64,000 nt of DNA, from NCBI RefSeq assembly GCF_000292525.1, contig NZ_AEYF01000018.1, forward strand, positions 62,001 through 126,000, written 5' to 3'. Made by a program: the position numbers and the translations under genes. Below the pieces are notes generated by a model, which was not told the origin of the DNA, ran no database searches, and worked only from the letters and a program-made list of their open reading frames with translations. The stretch is from Rhizobium sp. CCGE 510 (GTDB taxonomy: Bacteria; Pseudomonadota; Alphaproteobacteria; Rhizobiales; Rhizobiaceae). Below are positions 47,779 to 57,685 of this stretch, piece after piece. Numbering within the stretch: position 1 is the first letter of the stretch; each line of letters starts with the position of its first letter.

Positions 47779-49247
47779 TACCCGACGCTACCTTCCAGCG
47801 AAATGCTGATCAGCTTCTGCGCCTCGACAGCGAATTCCATCGGCAGTTCCTGCAGGACTTCCTTGACGAAGCCGTTGACGATCAGGGCGATCGCCGCTTC
47901 GGTGGGGATGCCGCGCTGCAGGCAGTAGAACAGCTGGTCTTCGGAAATCTTCGAGGTCGTCGCTTCGTGCTCGAACTGCGCCGTCGAATTCTTTGCCTCG
48001 ATGTAGGGCACCGTATGGGCGCCGCACTTGTCGCCGATCAGCAGCGAATCGCACTGGGTGAAGTTGCGTGCGTTCGACGCCTTGCGGTGGGCCGAGACCT
48101 GGCCGCGATAGGTGTTGTTGGACACGCCGGCGGCAATGCCCTTGGAGACGATGCGGCTCGACGTGTTCTTGCCGAGATGGATCATCTTGGTGCCGCTGTC
48201 GATCTGCTGATGGCCGTTGGAGACGGCGATCGAATAGAACTCGCCGCGGCTGTCGTCGCCGCGCAGGATGCAGGACGGATATTTCCAGGTAATCGCCGAG
48301 CCGGTTTCGACCTGCGTCCAGGAGATCTTCGAGCGGTCGCCGCGGCAATCGCCGCGCTTGGTGACGAAGTTGTAGATGCCGCCCTTGCCGTTCTTGTCGC
48401 CCGGATACCAGTTCTGCACCGTCGAATACTTGATCTCGGCATCATCGAGCGCCACCAGCTCGACCACGGCCGCATGCAGCTGGTTTTCGTCGCGCTGCGG
48501 CGCCGTGCAACCCTCCAGATAGGAGACGTAGGCGCCTTCTTCCGCGATGATCAGCGTGCGCTCGAACTGGCCGGTGCCCTTCTCGTTGATGCGGAAATAG
48601 GTCGAAAGCTCCATCGGGCAGCGAACGCCCTTCGGCACGAAGACGAAGGAACCGTCGGTAAAGACCGCCGAATTCAGCGTCGCGTAATAATTGTCCGAGG
48701 TCGGCACGACCGAGCCGAGATATTTCTGGACGAGATCGGGATATTCGCGGATCGCTTCCGAGATCGACATGAAGATCACGCCGGCCTTCTTCAGCTCTGC
48801 CTTGAAGGTGGTGACGACCGAGACGCTGTCGAAAACCGCATCGACGGCGATCTTCGGCCTCTCGACACCGGCCAGGATCTCCTGCTCACGCAGCGGGATG
48901 CCGAGCTTCTCATAGACCTTCAACAGCTCCGGATCGACCTCGTCGAGCGACTTCGGACCCGGCGTGCTCTTCGGCGCGGCGTAATAATAGATGTCGTTGA
49001 AATCGATCTTCGGATAGTCGACCCGCGCCCAGGTCGGCTCTTCCAGCGTCAGCCATCGGCGATAGGCCTCCAGACGCCATTCCAGCATCCACTCCGGCTC
49101 TTGCTTTTTGGCCGAAATGAAGCGGATGATATCTTCGGACAGGCCTTTCGGCGCCTTGTCCATTTCGATGACGGTCTCGAAACCGTATTTGTACTGGTCG
49201 ACATCGATCAGGCGGACCTGGTCGATCGTTTCCTGCACGGCAGCCAT
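47778..49247 (-). CDS. sufB: Fe-S assembly scaffold protein SufB
   Basis: 489 aa. Core SufB features: [110 protein letters not shown] and the late Cys of [18 protein letters not shown]. Receives sulfur from SufS and builds the cluster with SufCD. ATG 49247 ([11 protein letters not shown]) is conserved; the frame extends 42 codons upstream without function. Confidence 0.97.
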   Translation of the reverse strand: MAAVQETIDQVRLIDVDQYKYGFETVIEMDKAPKGLSEDIIRFISAKKQEPEWMLEWRLEAYRRWLTLEEPTWARVDYPKIDFNDIYYYAAPKSTPGPKSLDEVDPELLKVYEKLGIPLREQEILAGVERPKIAVDAVFDSVSVVTTFKAELKKAGVIFMSISEAIREYPDLVQKYLGSVVPTSDNYYATLNSAVFTDGSFVFVPKGVRCPMELSTYFRINEKGTGQFERTLIIAEEGAYVSYLEGCTAPQRDENQLHAAVVELVALDDAEIKYSTVQNWYPGDKNGKGGIYNFVTKRGDCRGDRSKISWTQVETGSAITWKYPSCILRGDDSRGEFYSIAVSNGHQQIDSGTKMIHLGKNTSSRIVSKGIAAGVSNNTYRGQVSAHRKASNARNFTQCDSLLIGDKCGAHTVPYIEAKNSTAQFEHEATTSKISEDQLFYCLQRGIPTEAAIALIVNGFVKEVLQELPMEFAVEAQKLISISLEGSVG

Positions 49248-49408
49248 TTCGTTCTCCAATCTCGCCGGATACAAGGTCCGGCAGCTTGTAGCGTATGGGC
49301 AATTCTCTTGCCCCGGGCAATTTCTTTGCCCTGATGTAGGTGGCCAAAAGGGACTTTTCAGCCCGATTGGCAAGCGGAAATTTGCGTTTCCGCAAGTTTA
49401 TGACGCGG

Positions 49409-50575
49409 TCAGGCCGCCTCGCCCGCCGACCTTCGCCGGCAGGCAATCTTCGCGAAAGCCGCAATCGCCCTGTCAACATCCTCTTCCGTCGTCGAAAAGC
49501 CGAGCGAAATGCGCAGCGCTCCGAGCTTGGCATCGCGGCCCATCGCCGTCAGCACATGGCTTTCGCCGAGCCGACCGGATGAGCAGGCCGAGCCTGCCGA
49601 AAGCGCCACGCCTTCAAGATCGAAGGCGATCTGTCCGGTCTCGGCCTTCAGCCCTGGCAGCGTGAAAAAGATCGTATTGACGACACGCTCGCCGCCCGCG
49701 CCGTGGATCATCACATCGGCTGCCGCCTCGCGCATGCCGGCCTCCAGCCGCTCGCGTAGCGCGCCGATTTCCGCATTGCGCGGCTCGAGCTCATTGGCCG
49801 CGGCTTCCGCCGCCGCACCGAAGCCGATCAACGCCAGTGAATTCTGCGTCCCCGAGCGGTGACCCCGCTCCTGCCCGCCGCCCTGGATCAGTGGCCGTGG
49901 CATCAGCGCTTCGCCGCGGGCAATCAGCGCACCGGCGCCCTTCGGGCCGCCAATCTTGTGCGAGGAGACGATCATGAAATCGGCGCCGATCCTGCCGATA
50001 TCGAGCCCGATGCGGCCGGCCGCCTGAACGGCGTCGACGACGAACAGCCCGCCATGGGCGTGGACGATCTTTGCCGCCGCCTCCACAGGCTGGACGATGC
50101 CGGTCTCGTTGTTGACGAGCATGATGGCGACCATCGGCAGGCCGGCGGCCTTGTCATGTGCAGCAAGCAGCGCGCCCAGCGCATCGAGGTCGACGATGCC
50201 GGCTTCCGTCACCGGGATCTCGGTCATCTTCTCCCTGGCAAACCGGCCGCCTTCGCGCACCGCCGGATGCTCGATCGCCGAAAAGTAGAGGCGGCCAAGC
50301 TGAAGCGGCGTGCGGCCCATGCGGAAATCCGGAGTCAGCACCAGATTGGCGGCCTCGGTGGCGCCGCTGGTAAAGACCACATTGCCGGCGTCGGTGCCGA
50401 CCAGTGCCGCCACTTTGCGCCGTGCACATTCGATAGCGGCGCGGGCGGCACGACCCTCGCCATGAACGGAATTCGGATTGCCGAATATGTCGATGGCGCG
50501 CATGATCGCCGCGCGCGCTGCCGGGTGCAGCGGCGCTGTGGCATTCCAGTCGAGATAAAGGCGTGGCGGCGCCAT
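49409..50575 (-). CDS. NifS/IscS-type cysteine desulfurase
   Basis: 388-aa PLP enzyme, class I desulfurase. Schiff-base Lys207 in SSHKIGG and active Cys331 in SAGSACSSG. First gene of the suf operon, giving the operon two cysteine desulfurases of different classes (this one and SufS). The order iscS-like then sufB is common in Rhizobiaceae. Start at ATG 50575 is about 140 bp from the promoter. Confidence 0.93.
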   Translation of the reverse strand: MAPPRLYLDWNATAPLHPAARAAIMRAIDIFGNPNSVHGEGRAARAAIECARRKVAALVGTDAGNVVFTSGATEAANLVLTPDFRMGRTPLQLGRLYFSAIEHPAVREGGRFAREKMTEIPVTEAGIVDLDALGALLAAHDKAAGLPMVAIMLVNNETGIVQPVEAAAKIVHAHGGLFVVDAVQAAGRIGLDIGRIGADFMIVSSHKIGGPKGAGALIARGEALMPRPLIQGGGQERGHRSGTQNSLALIGFGAAAEAAANELEPRNAEIGALRERLEAGMREAAADVMIHGAGGERVVNTIFFTLPGLKAETGQIAFDLEGVALSAGSACSSGRLGESHVLTAMGRDAKLGALRISLGFSTTEEDVDRAIAAFAKIACRRRSAGEAA

Positions 50576-50690
50576 GATCTTCAGTCCTGCGCTTGACGAG
50601 CTTGCTTTAGCACCCGCGGTTCATTTTTCTTGAAATTTCCGCCGGGCTTGCCTTATGACACATTCCACGATGCGTGGATCGCCATGCAAG

Positions 50691-50741
50691 TTTCGAATTG
50701 TTCTAAACTGCGTTTTAGAAAAGCTGACAACACTAGTCAAG
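50691..50741 (-). promoter_or_regulatory. suf operon promoter with IRO-like and ICE-like iron boxes
   Basis: Reading the minus strand: -35 CTTGAC (50741-50736), 17-bp spacer, -10 CTAAAA (50718-50713). TGA-N9-TCA at 50725-50739 matches the RirA IRO box and overlaps the -35. TTTCGAA-TTG-TTCTAAA at 50691-50707 matches, with one mismatch, the paired TTTAGAA/TTCTAAA halves of the Irr iron control element. An additional half-site, TTTAGAA, at 50714-50720 overlaps the -10. Consistent with iron control of suf in rhizobia; regulator identity is inferred. Confidence 0.6.
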
Positions 50742-50792
50742 TCATGTTGTCGTCCGACGCCGCGCGAACGCGAAATAAAACCCGGAGTACCA

Positions 50793-51470
50793 ATGCCCGA
50801 AGTCATTTTCAACGGCCCAGCCGGCCGTCTTGAAGGCCGCTACCAGCCCTCCAAGGAAAAAAGCGCGCCCATCGCCCTGATTCTGCATCCGCATCCGCAG
50901 TTCGGCGGCACGATGAACAATCAGATCGTCTACCAGCTCTTCTACATGTTCCAGAAGCGCGGGTTCACGACGCTGCGCTTCAATTTCCGGGGCATCGGCC
51001 GCAGCCAGGGCGAATTCGACCACGGCGCCGGCGAACTCTCGGATGCCGCCTCGGCGCTCGATTGGGTGCAGAGCCTGCATCCCGATTCGAAGACCTGTTG
51101 GGTCGCCGGTTACTCCTTCGGCTCCTGGATCGGCATGCAGCTGCTGATGCGCCGGCCGGAGATCGAAGGCTTCATGTCGATTTCCCCGCAGCCGAATACC
51201 TACGACTTCTCCTTCCTGGCGCCCTGCCCCTCCTCCGGCCTGATCATCAACGGCGAGGCCGACAAGGTGGCGCCGGAAAAGGACGTCAACGGCCTGGTGG
51301 AAAAGCTGAAGACCCAGAAGGGCATTCTCATTACCCATCGCACCGTTTCCAACGCCAACCACTTCTTCAACGGCCAGGTGGAAACGCTGATGGGTGAATG
51401 CGAGGACTATCTCGACCGCCGCCTCAACGGCGAACTGGTGCCGGAGCCGGCCGCCAAGCGGATCCGCTAA
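50793..51470 (+). CDS. Alpha/beta hydrolase (COG2945-type)
   Basis: 225-aa soluble hydrolase. The start MPEVIFNGPAGRLEGRYQP, LHPHPQFGGTMNNQIVYQLFY and the nucleophile elbow GYSFGSWIG match the COG2945 family, with the acid in INGEADKVAP and the His in NANHFF. Substrate unknown. ATG 50793 with GGAG upstream; divergent from the suf operon and sharing its upstream iron-box region. Confidence 0.88.
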   Translation: MPEVIFNGPAGRLEGRYQPSKEKSAPIALILHPHPQFGGTMNNQIVYQLFYMFQKRGFTTLRFNFRGIGRSQGEFDHGAGELSDAASALDWVQSLHPDSKTCWVAGYSFGSWIGMQLLMRRPEIEGFMSISPQPNTYDFSFLAPCPSSGLIINGEADKVAPEKDVNGLVEKLKTQKGILITHRTVSNANHFFNGQVETLMGECEDYLDRRLNGELVPEPAAKRIR

Positions 51471-51603
51471 AGCCGGTCATCCCCAAGCGGAGCCGGTCCG
51501 GGACCACCCGGCTCCTTTGTGTCAGAACAGATCACCTATCGTGTTGCAATCTATATTGCAGTGCGGTAGGTTCCTCGCGATCCTAACTAAAGCGAGGTCC
51601 GCA

Positions 51604-52779
51604 ATGACCAAGTCGTTCGGGGAAGTCCTGGATAAGTATAGGGGTATTGGTCCGGGGTTCGACTTTCTTCGAATTGGGCTCGCCTTTTCTATCGTGTTGA
51701 CCCATTCCTTTTTGCTGACAAGGAATGATGCCTTCATCAGGGGCTCGGTATTCTGGTTTACCGAATACGCTCTTGTTCCGATGTTTTTCGCCTTGAGCGG
51801 ATTTCTGATCGCCGGCAGCGCCCAGCGTCTCAGCCTCCGGAATTTTCTGATCAATCGTGGCTTGCGCATCGTCCCGGCGCTTGCCGTCGATATCGTCGTT
51901 TGTTCGCTGATCATCGGGCCGATCATAACGATCGTCTATCACTCCGAATATTTTACCGATCCGCGATTTTTCAAATACTTCCTGAATATCGCCGGCTGGA
52001 TCCATTACGAGCTGCCGGGTGTTTTCCAGGATAATCCGAGCCAGCGTGTCAACGGCGCACTCTGGACGGTTCCCTGGGAGATCTTCTGCTACATCATCAT
52101 GTCGTTCCTGATGGTCACCGCCATCGTCAAGACCCGCTACAAGCTGCTCGCCGTGACGGCCGCCTATATCGTCATCGGCCTCATCGTGCAGAAGATGCCC
52201 TATCTGTTCCCGGGCTCGGTCAAGCCGATCGCGCGCTTCCTGTTCATGAGCCGGGGCTCGCAGCTGATTACGGCGTTCATGATGGGCATCGTCGCCTTTC
52301 AGTTCAAAGCGGTCATTCCGTATTCCCGCTGGCTATTCGCCGCCGCCTGCCTGGTTTGCCTCGTCGCCATTCTGACCCTCGACAGCCGTGCTGTGGAGTC
52401 GGTGATCAACCGGCCGATCGTCATCACCTCGCTGGTTTACATCACCGTCTTCATCGGTCTGTCCGAGGTGCCCATTCCGGCCTTTTTCAGGAAAGGCGAC
52501 TATTCCTACGGCGTCTACCTCTACCATGATCCGTTCCTGCAGATCTGGATCAGCGCGTTCCCCTCGGTCTTTCTCTACCCGAAATATGGTGCGCTGGCGC
52601 TCTATCTCGTCGGCCTGCCCTCGGCTCTCGCCGTTGCGGTGCTGTCCTGGCATTTCATCGAGAAACCGATCCTCGGTCTTCGCAAGAAGTTCTCGTTCAT
52701 CGCCCAGGTCAGGGGCGTCGAGGATGGCAATCAGGCGGGACGCGAATCCAATGTCCGGCCGATTGCCGTAAAGAGTTAG
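51604..52779 (+). CDS. Acyltransferase 3 family membrane protein
   Basis: 391 aa, about ten helices. FDFLRIGLAFSIVLTHSF with the conserved His, then MFFALSGFLIAGSAQR, is the acyltransferase-3 signature; RGLRIVPAL follows. The family O-acetylates surface polysaccharides (OafA/NodX-like). Target unknown. ATG 51604 with GAGGTCC upstream. The next gene is convergent, and no polysaccharide genes are adjacent. Confidence 0.9.
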   Translation: MTKSFGEVLDKYRGIGPGFDFLRIGLAFSIVLTHSFLLTRNDAFIRGSVFWFTEYALVPMFFALSGFLIAGSAQRLSLRNFLINRGLRIVPALAVDIVVCSLIIGPIITIVYHSEYFTDPRFFKYFLNIAGWIHYELPGVFQDNPSQRVNGALWTVPWEIFCYIIMSFLMVTAIVKTRYKLLAVTAAYIVIGLIVQKMPYLFPGSVKPIARFLFMSRGSQLITAFMMGIVAFQFKAVIPYSRWLFAAACLVCLVAILTLDSRAVESVINRPIVITSLVYITVFIGLSEVPIPAFFRKGDYSYGVYLYHDPFLQIWISAFPSVFLYPKYGALALYLVGLPSALAVAVLSWHFIEKPILGLRKKFSFIAQVRGVEDGNQAGRESNVRPIAVKS

Positions 52780-52837
52780 ATCTTTGCCGGCCGCATATCG
52801 GCAGTGGGCTTGAGCGTCTTCAGGACGACCCTCTCGC

Positions 52838-53956
52838 TCATGGCCTTGCCAGCACCCCGCCGCTGACGGGGGCGGCAACCCCCGTCGTGCCGGGAAATGT
52901 CAATGGCAGCCCGTCGAGCGAGCGGACGGCGAGATAGGCCCAGGCCTCGGCCTCCATCGCGTCGCCGTCGAAGCCCGCCTGCTCGGCGCTCAATACCCGC
53001 GATCCCTGCTCTTCGGCCATCGCCGAGAGTTCCGCCATCAAGGTGCCGTTCAGCCGCCCGCCGCCGCAGACGATATAGGTCGACGGCGTCTCGGGCAGAA
53101 AACCGGCGGATTTGACGATCGACGCGGCGGCGACATGCGCCAGCGTCCGGGCGCCGTCTTCAAGGCTCGCTTCCCCGGGCCGAAGCGGCGCGAAATCGCC
53201 GCGATCGAGCGAACGCCGGATATTGCCGCGAAAAAACGCGCTCTCCAGATATCGCTCCGCAAGAGCGGCGACCACCTTGCCGCGTCCGCCGATCTCGCCG
53301 CCGGGATCATAGGTTTTGCCGGTCTGCATCTCCACCCATTGGTCGATCAGCGTATTGCCCGGACCGCTGTCGAAGGCCGATATCCGGCCGTCCGTGCCGA
53401 TGAAGGTTAGATTGGAAATGCCGCCGATATTGACGAAACACACCGCCTGTCCCGCCTGCTGGAACTTTCCGGCGAGTGCTGCGTGATAGGCCGGCACCAG
53501 CGGCGCCCCCTGGCCGCCATGGACCATATCGTTGGCGCGCATGTCATAGACCACCGATATGCCGGTTCGGCGCGCCAATTCCCCGCCGTCGCCGATCTGG
53601 AGCGTCAATCCCTCGTCGGGTCGGTGAAGCACCGTCTGGCCATGAAAGCCGAGAACATCGATATCACCGGCGGCGAACCCGAAACCCTCCAGGAATGCCG
53701 TTACGGCAATTGCATGCCTTTGGGTCAGCTCAAGCTCGATGTCGCCAAGTTCAGCCGGCCGCTCGTTCCTGTCGGTCAGCGGCTGCGCCAGTTCCAGCGC
53801 CCGTTTCAGTCGCTCGCGAAAATCGGCGTCATAGGGCACCCCCATGAACGGCCCACGCTCGATGAAGCCGCGGCCGTCGGTCCTGAGCAGCGCAACGTCG
53901 ATTCCGTCCATCGACGTGCCGCTCATCAGGCCGATCGCGGTTCTGATGACATCCAT
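52838..53956 (-). CDS. anmK: Anhydro-N-acetylmuramic acid kinase
   Basis: 372-aa sugar kinase for cell-wall recycling: anhydro-MurNAc to MurNAc-6-phosphate. [15 protein letters not shown] near the N-terminus (ATP loop), [37 protein letters not shown] and the C-terminal [11 protein letters not shown] are diagnostic. Divergent from tyrS, with 131 bp between them. ATG 53956 is preferred over the frame opening at 54034. Confidence 0.95.
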   Translation of the reverse strand: MDVIRTAIGLMSGTSMDGIDVALLRTDGRGFIERGPFMGVPYDADFRERLKRALELAQPLTDRNERPAELGDIELELTQRHAIAVTAFLEGFGFAAGDIDVLGFHGQTVLHRPDEGLTLQIGDGGELARRTGISVVYDMRANDMVHGGQGAPLVPAYHAALAGKFQQAGQAVCFVNIGGISNLTFIGTDGRISAFDSGPGNTLIDQWVEMQTGKTYDPGGEIGGRGKVVAALAERYLESAFFRGNIRRSLDRGDFAPLRPGEASLEDGARTLAHVAAASIVKSAGFLPETPSTYIVCGGGRLNGTLMAELSAMAEEQGSRVLSAEQAGFDGDAMEAEAWAYLAVRSLDGLPLTFPGTTGVAAPVSGGVLARP

Positions 53957-54087
53957 GCGGCTTGCCTCCCCTGCGATTCCCGGATGCACTTTTATAAAAA
54001 CAGTGCTAAACGCGCCGCGATAGATCAACAACAACGAACTTGCGCGAAGCCATATAGGTCAAGCGCAGACACCAAGAGACGAAAGCC

Positions 54088-55344
54088 ATGTCCGAGTTCA
54101 AGTCCGATTTCCTCCGCACGCTGAAGGAGCGCGGCTTCATTCATCAGGTCTCCGATGAACGCGGCCTCGACGACCTGTTCGCCAAGGAAACCGTGACGGC
54201 GTATATCGGCTTCGATCCGACGGCGCCCAGCCTGCACGCCGGCTCGCTGATCCAGATCATGATGCTGCATTGGATGCAGAAGACCGGTCACCGCCCGATT
54301 TCGCTGATGGGCGGCGGCACCGGCATGGTCGGCGACCCCTCCTTCAAGGAAGAGGCGCGCCAGCTCATGACCGTGGATACGATCGAAGGCAACATCGCCT
54401 CGATCAAGCGCGCCTTCTCCAATTACCTGAACTACGGCGACGGTCCGAAGGACGCGCTGATGATCAACAATGCCGAATGGCTGCGCTCGCTGAACTACCT
54501 CGAATTCCTGCGCGATGTCGGCAAGCACTTCTCCGTCAATCGCATGCTGTCCTTCGACAGCGTGAAGACGCGCCTCGACCGCGAACAGTCGCTGTCCTTC
54601 CTGGAATTCAACTACATGATCCTCCAGGCCTACGACTTCGTCGAGATCGCCAAGCGCTACGACTGCCGCCTGCAGATGGGCGGCTCGGACCAGTGGGGCA
54701 ACATTGTCAACGGTATCGATCTCGGTCACCGCATGGGGACACCGCAGCTTTACGCGCTGACCTCGCCGCTGCTGACGACGTCGTCCGGCGCCAAGATGGG
54801 CAAGTCGGCATCCGGCGCGGTCTGGCTGAATGCCGACCTGCTCCCCGTCTATGACTTCTGGCAGTACTGGCGCAACACCGAGGACGCCGACGTTTCGCGC
54901 TTCCTGAAGCTCTACACGACGCTGCCGATGGATGAAATCGCCCGTCTTTCGGCACTCGGCGGTTCGGAATTGAACGAGGTCAAGAAGATCTTGGCGACCG
55001 AAGTCACCGCGATCCTGCACGGCCGTCCGGCCGCCGAGAAGGCCGCGGAAACGGCGCGCAAGACCTTCGAGGAAGGCGGGCTCTCGGAAAACCTGCCTTC
55101 GGTCGACGTTCCCGCTTCAGAGCTCGACGCCGGCATCGGCCTTCTGTCGCTGATCGTGCGCGCCGGCCTCGCCTCATCGAACGGTGAAGCCCGCCGTCAC
55201 GTCCAGGGCGGCGCGGTACGCATCAACGACGAGGCAGTCAGCGACGAGCGCAAGATGATCGGCAGCGGCGAGATCACTGCCGACGGCATCATCAAGCTCT
55301 CGCTCGGCAAGAAGAAGCACATCCTGATCCGCCGTGCGGCGTAA
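54088..55344 (+). CDS. tyrS: Tyrosine-tRNA ligase
   Basis: 418-aa class I aminoacyl-tRNA synthetase. The HIGH-type motif appears in [16 protein letters not shown] and the KMSKS loop as AKMGKSASG; the C-terminal S4-like domain (about 355-418, [19 protein letters not shown]) binds tRNA. Essential translation enzyme. A terminator follows. Confidence 0.97.
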   Translation: MSEFKSDFLRTLKERGFIHQVSDERGLDDLFAKETVTAYIGFDPTAPSLHAGSLIQIMMLHWMQKTGHRPISLMGGGTGMVGDPSFKEEARQLMTVDTIEGNIASIKRAFSNYLNYGDGPKDALMINNAEWLRSLNYLEFLRDVGKHFSVNRMLSFDSVKTRLDREQSLSFLEFNYMILQAYDFVEIAKRYDCRLQMGGSDQWGNIVNGIDLGHRMGTPQLYALTSPLLTTSSGAKMGKSASGAVWLNADLLPVYDFWQYWRNTEDADVSRFLKLYTTLPMDEIARLSALGGSELNEVKKILATEVTAILHGRPAAEKAAETARKTFEEGGLSENLPSVDVPASELDAGIGLLSLIVRAGLASSNGEARRHVQGGAVRINDEAVSDERKMIGSGEITADGIIKLSLGKKKHILIRRAA

Positions 55345-55370
55345 ACGGCTTAAATTGCGAACAAATCAAT

Positions 55371-55393
55371 GCCGGCGCCCGCGCCGGCTTTTT
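55371..55393 (+). terminator. Intrinsic terminator after tyrS
   Basis: Stem GCCGGCG / CGCCGGC with a four-base loop, then TTTTTC. Confidence 0.85.
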
Positions 55394-55425
55394 CTTTGTC
55401 CGACACACGAGGTGGCGCGCAACCC

Positions 55426-55710
55426 TCACTCAACTCCAGGCCGAGATGCCGTGTCCGTTCGTTCGGCCTCCCGGAAGACATAGGGTGGTGGATTGACGTC
55501 TGGCGCGGGCGTCACGCGAGACCACCAGCTGATCGAGAAGGTCGGCGGTGTCACCGTCGCGTCGAGAGGGACCGTCAGCACATGAGCGGAACGGATGAGC
55601 TCCGGCGGCCTCGGCCGCCCGCTCTTCTCCGCAGCGTATGACGCATGGTGACCGGCTGCGGCAGCCACCACCGCGACCGATATGACAGAGACTGTCCGAG
55701 TGCACTGCAT
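55426..55710 (-). CDS. Small exported hypothetical protein
   Basis: 94 aa. Signal peptide MQCTRTVSVISVAVVAAAAG...SYA (about 25 residues); the mature part is Pro-rich (PPELIRSAHVLTVPLD...NPPPYVFREAE) with no motif. A strong GGAGG sits 5 nt before the ATG at 55710, which supports a real gene. Not conserved enough to name. Confidence 0.6.
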   Translation of the reverse strand: MQCTRTVSVISVAVVAAAAGHHASYAAEKSGRPRPPELIRSAHVLTVPLDATVTPPTFSISWWSRVTPAPDVNPPPYVFREAERTDTASRPGVE

Positions 55711-55908
55711 GGCATCCTCCGCCATTGCGCCGACCGTTTTGCGGGCCGGGATTCACATTACATCAGAGTTGCCTAAAATAGGCAAAGCATCAATGTCGGA
55801 CCGGTGAGTATAGGTCAGACTTAGCGAACCAGCCGCACGACGATCACTGCCTTCTCGGAACCTTTTCTGCCCGCCGGGATTTGCGACCAGATGGATTGGA
55901 GCGCCGGC

Positions 55909-57570
55909 ATGATCAACGACCTCTGGTATAAGAACGCCGTCATCTACTGCCTGTCGGTCGAAACCTTCATGGATGCGAACGGCGACGGCGTCGGCGATTT
56001 TCAGGGGCTGATGCGCCGTCTCGATTATCTCTCCGGCCTCGGCGTGACAGCAATCTGGCTGATGCCCTTCCAGGCTTCGCCCGGTCTCGACGACGGTTAC
56101 GACGTCTCGGATTATTACAATGTCGACCCGCGTTATGGCACGCTTGGAGACTTCGTCGAATTCACCCACGGCGCCAAGCAGCGCGGTATCCGGGTGCTGA
56201 TCGATCTGGTGATCAATCACACATCCAAGGATCATCCCTGGTTCCAGGATGCCAGGAGCGATCCGCAGTCACGCTATCGCGACTGGTATGTCTGGTCTGA
56301 GAAGAAGCCTGCGAATGCCGATCAGGGCATGGTCTTCCCCGGCGTCCAAAAGACCACCTGGACCCATGACGAGAAGGCCAAGGCCTATTATTTTCACCGC
56401 TTCTACGATCACCAGCCCGATCTCAATACGTCCAATCCCGAGGTGCAGGCCGAAATCCTCAAGATCATGGGCTTCTGGATCCAGCTCGGCGTCTCCGGCT
56501 TCCGGATGGATGCTGCCCCCTTCATCATCGCCACGAAGGGCGCCGATGTCAGCAAGCCGGTCGAACAGTTCGACATGTTGAGAAAATTTCGCGAATTCCT
56601 GCAGTGGCGGCTGGGCGATTCCATCATCCTGGCCGAGGCCAACATCCTGCCGAAGGACAATTTCGAATATTTCGGCGACGATGGCGACCGCATGCAGATG
56701 ATGTTCAACTTCCAGGTTAATCAGGCGCTGTTTTATGCTCTGGCCAGTGCCGATACGCGGCCGCTGAAGAAGGCGATGGAGACGACGAAACCGCGCCCGG
56801 CAACCGCGCAATGGGGCCTGTTTCTCCGCAACCATGATGAACTGGATCTCGGCCGGCTGTCGGAAAAGCAGCGCGGCGCGGTCTTTGCCGCCTTCGGACC
56901 CGAAAAGCACATGCAGCTCTATGACAGGGGTATTCGCCGTCGCCTGGCGCCCATGCTTGGCGGCGATCGGCGCAGGATCGAGATGGCCTACAGCCTGCTG
57001 TTCTCGCTGCCCGGAACGCCGGTCATCCGCTACGGCGACGAGATCGGCATGGGCGACGATCTCGCCTTGCCGGAGCGCAATTGCGCCCGCACGCCGATGC
57101 AGTGGTCGACGGAACCGCAAGGCGGTTTTACCAAAAGCAGAAAGCCTGTCTCGCCTGTCATCAAGGACGGCCCCTACGGTTTCCAGCATGTCAATGTCGC
57201 CGAACAGCGGCGCGATCCCAATTCGTTGCTGAACTGGACCGAACGGATGATCCGAATGCGCAAGGAAGCTCCGGAGATCGGCTGGGGAGATTTCTCAGTG
57301 GTCGACACCGGTGACGACGGTGTGCTGGCCCTTCGTTACGACTGGCGGGGCAATTCCGTGTTGATCCTGCACAATCTGCATGCCCAGCCGGCGGAAGTCA
57401 CCTTCGATCCGGATAGAGGCGAAGACGGGCGACAGTTGATCGACATCGCCGACGGCGCCAGCAGCGAAGCGGATGAGAAAGGCTGCCACACCGTCGTGCT
57501 CGACGCCTATGGCTATCGCTGGTACCGCGTCGGCGGCCTCGACTATCTCCTCAGGCGCAAGGAGACTTGA
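55909..57570 (+). CDS. GH13 family alpha-glucosidase/trehalose synthase-like enzyme
   Basis: 553-aa cytosolic glycoside hydrolase. The (beta/alpha)8 motifs are complete: DGVGDFQG, DLVINHTS, GFRMDAAPF with nucleophile Asp201, LAEANI with acid Glu243, and RNHDELD with Asp310. The beginning NDLWYKNAVIYCLSVETFMDANGDGVGDF resembles trehalose synthase (maltose alpha-D-glucosyltransferase) rather than amylase, but the protein lacks the C-terminal maltokinase domain often fused to TreS. Could be a trehalose synthase-like isomerase or a glucosidase. ATG 55909 with GGAGCG upstream is preferred. Confidence 0.88.
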   Translation: MINDLWYKNAVIYCLSVETFMDANGDGVGDFQGLMRRLDYLSGLGVTAIWLMPFQASPGLDDGYDVSDYYNVDPRYGTLGDFVEFTHGAKQRGIRVLIDLVINHTSKDHPWFQDARSDPQSRYRDWYVWSEKKPANADQGMVFPGVQKTTWTHDEKAKAYYFHRFYDHQPDLNTSNPEVQAEILKIMGFWIQLGVSGFRMDAAPFIIATKGADVSKPVEQFDMLRKFREFLQWRLGDSIILAEANILPKDNFEYFGDDGDRMQMMFNFQVNQALFYALASADTRPLKKAMETTKPRPATAQWGLFLRNHDELDLGRLSEKQRGAVFAAFGPEKHMQLYDRGIRRRLAPMLGGDRRRIEMAYSLLFSLPGTPVIRYGDEIGMGDDLALPERNCARTPMQWSTEPQGGFTKSRKPVSPVIKDGPYGFQHVNVAEQRRDPNSLLNWTERMIRMRKEAPEIGWGDFSVVDTGDDGVLALRYDWRGNSVLILHNLHAQPAEVTFDPDRGEDGRQLIDIADGASSEADEKGCHTVVLDAYGYRWYRVGGLDYLLRRKET

Positions 57571-57630
57571 TGCATGTCGCCCGGAAGTGTGCAGCGGTTC
57601 CGGGATAACGACATGCGTAAAAACAAAGAA

Positions 57631-57675
57631 CTAAAAGCGCGCCGCATGATTCAAATTTGATGCGACGCGCTTTAG
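57631..57675. repeat. Palindromic intergenic repeat
   Basis: CTAAAAGCGCG...CGCGCTTTAG with ATGATTC / GATGCGA-type inner arms; a relative of the repeat at 18025-18064. Lies between the GH13 gene and the AsmA-like gene, which converge here. Confidence 0.6.
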
Positions 57676-57685
57676 GTTCCGCGCC

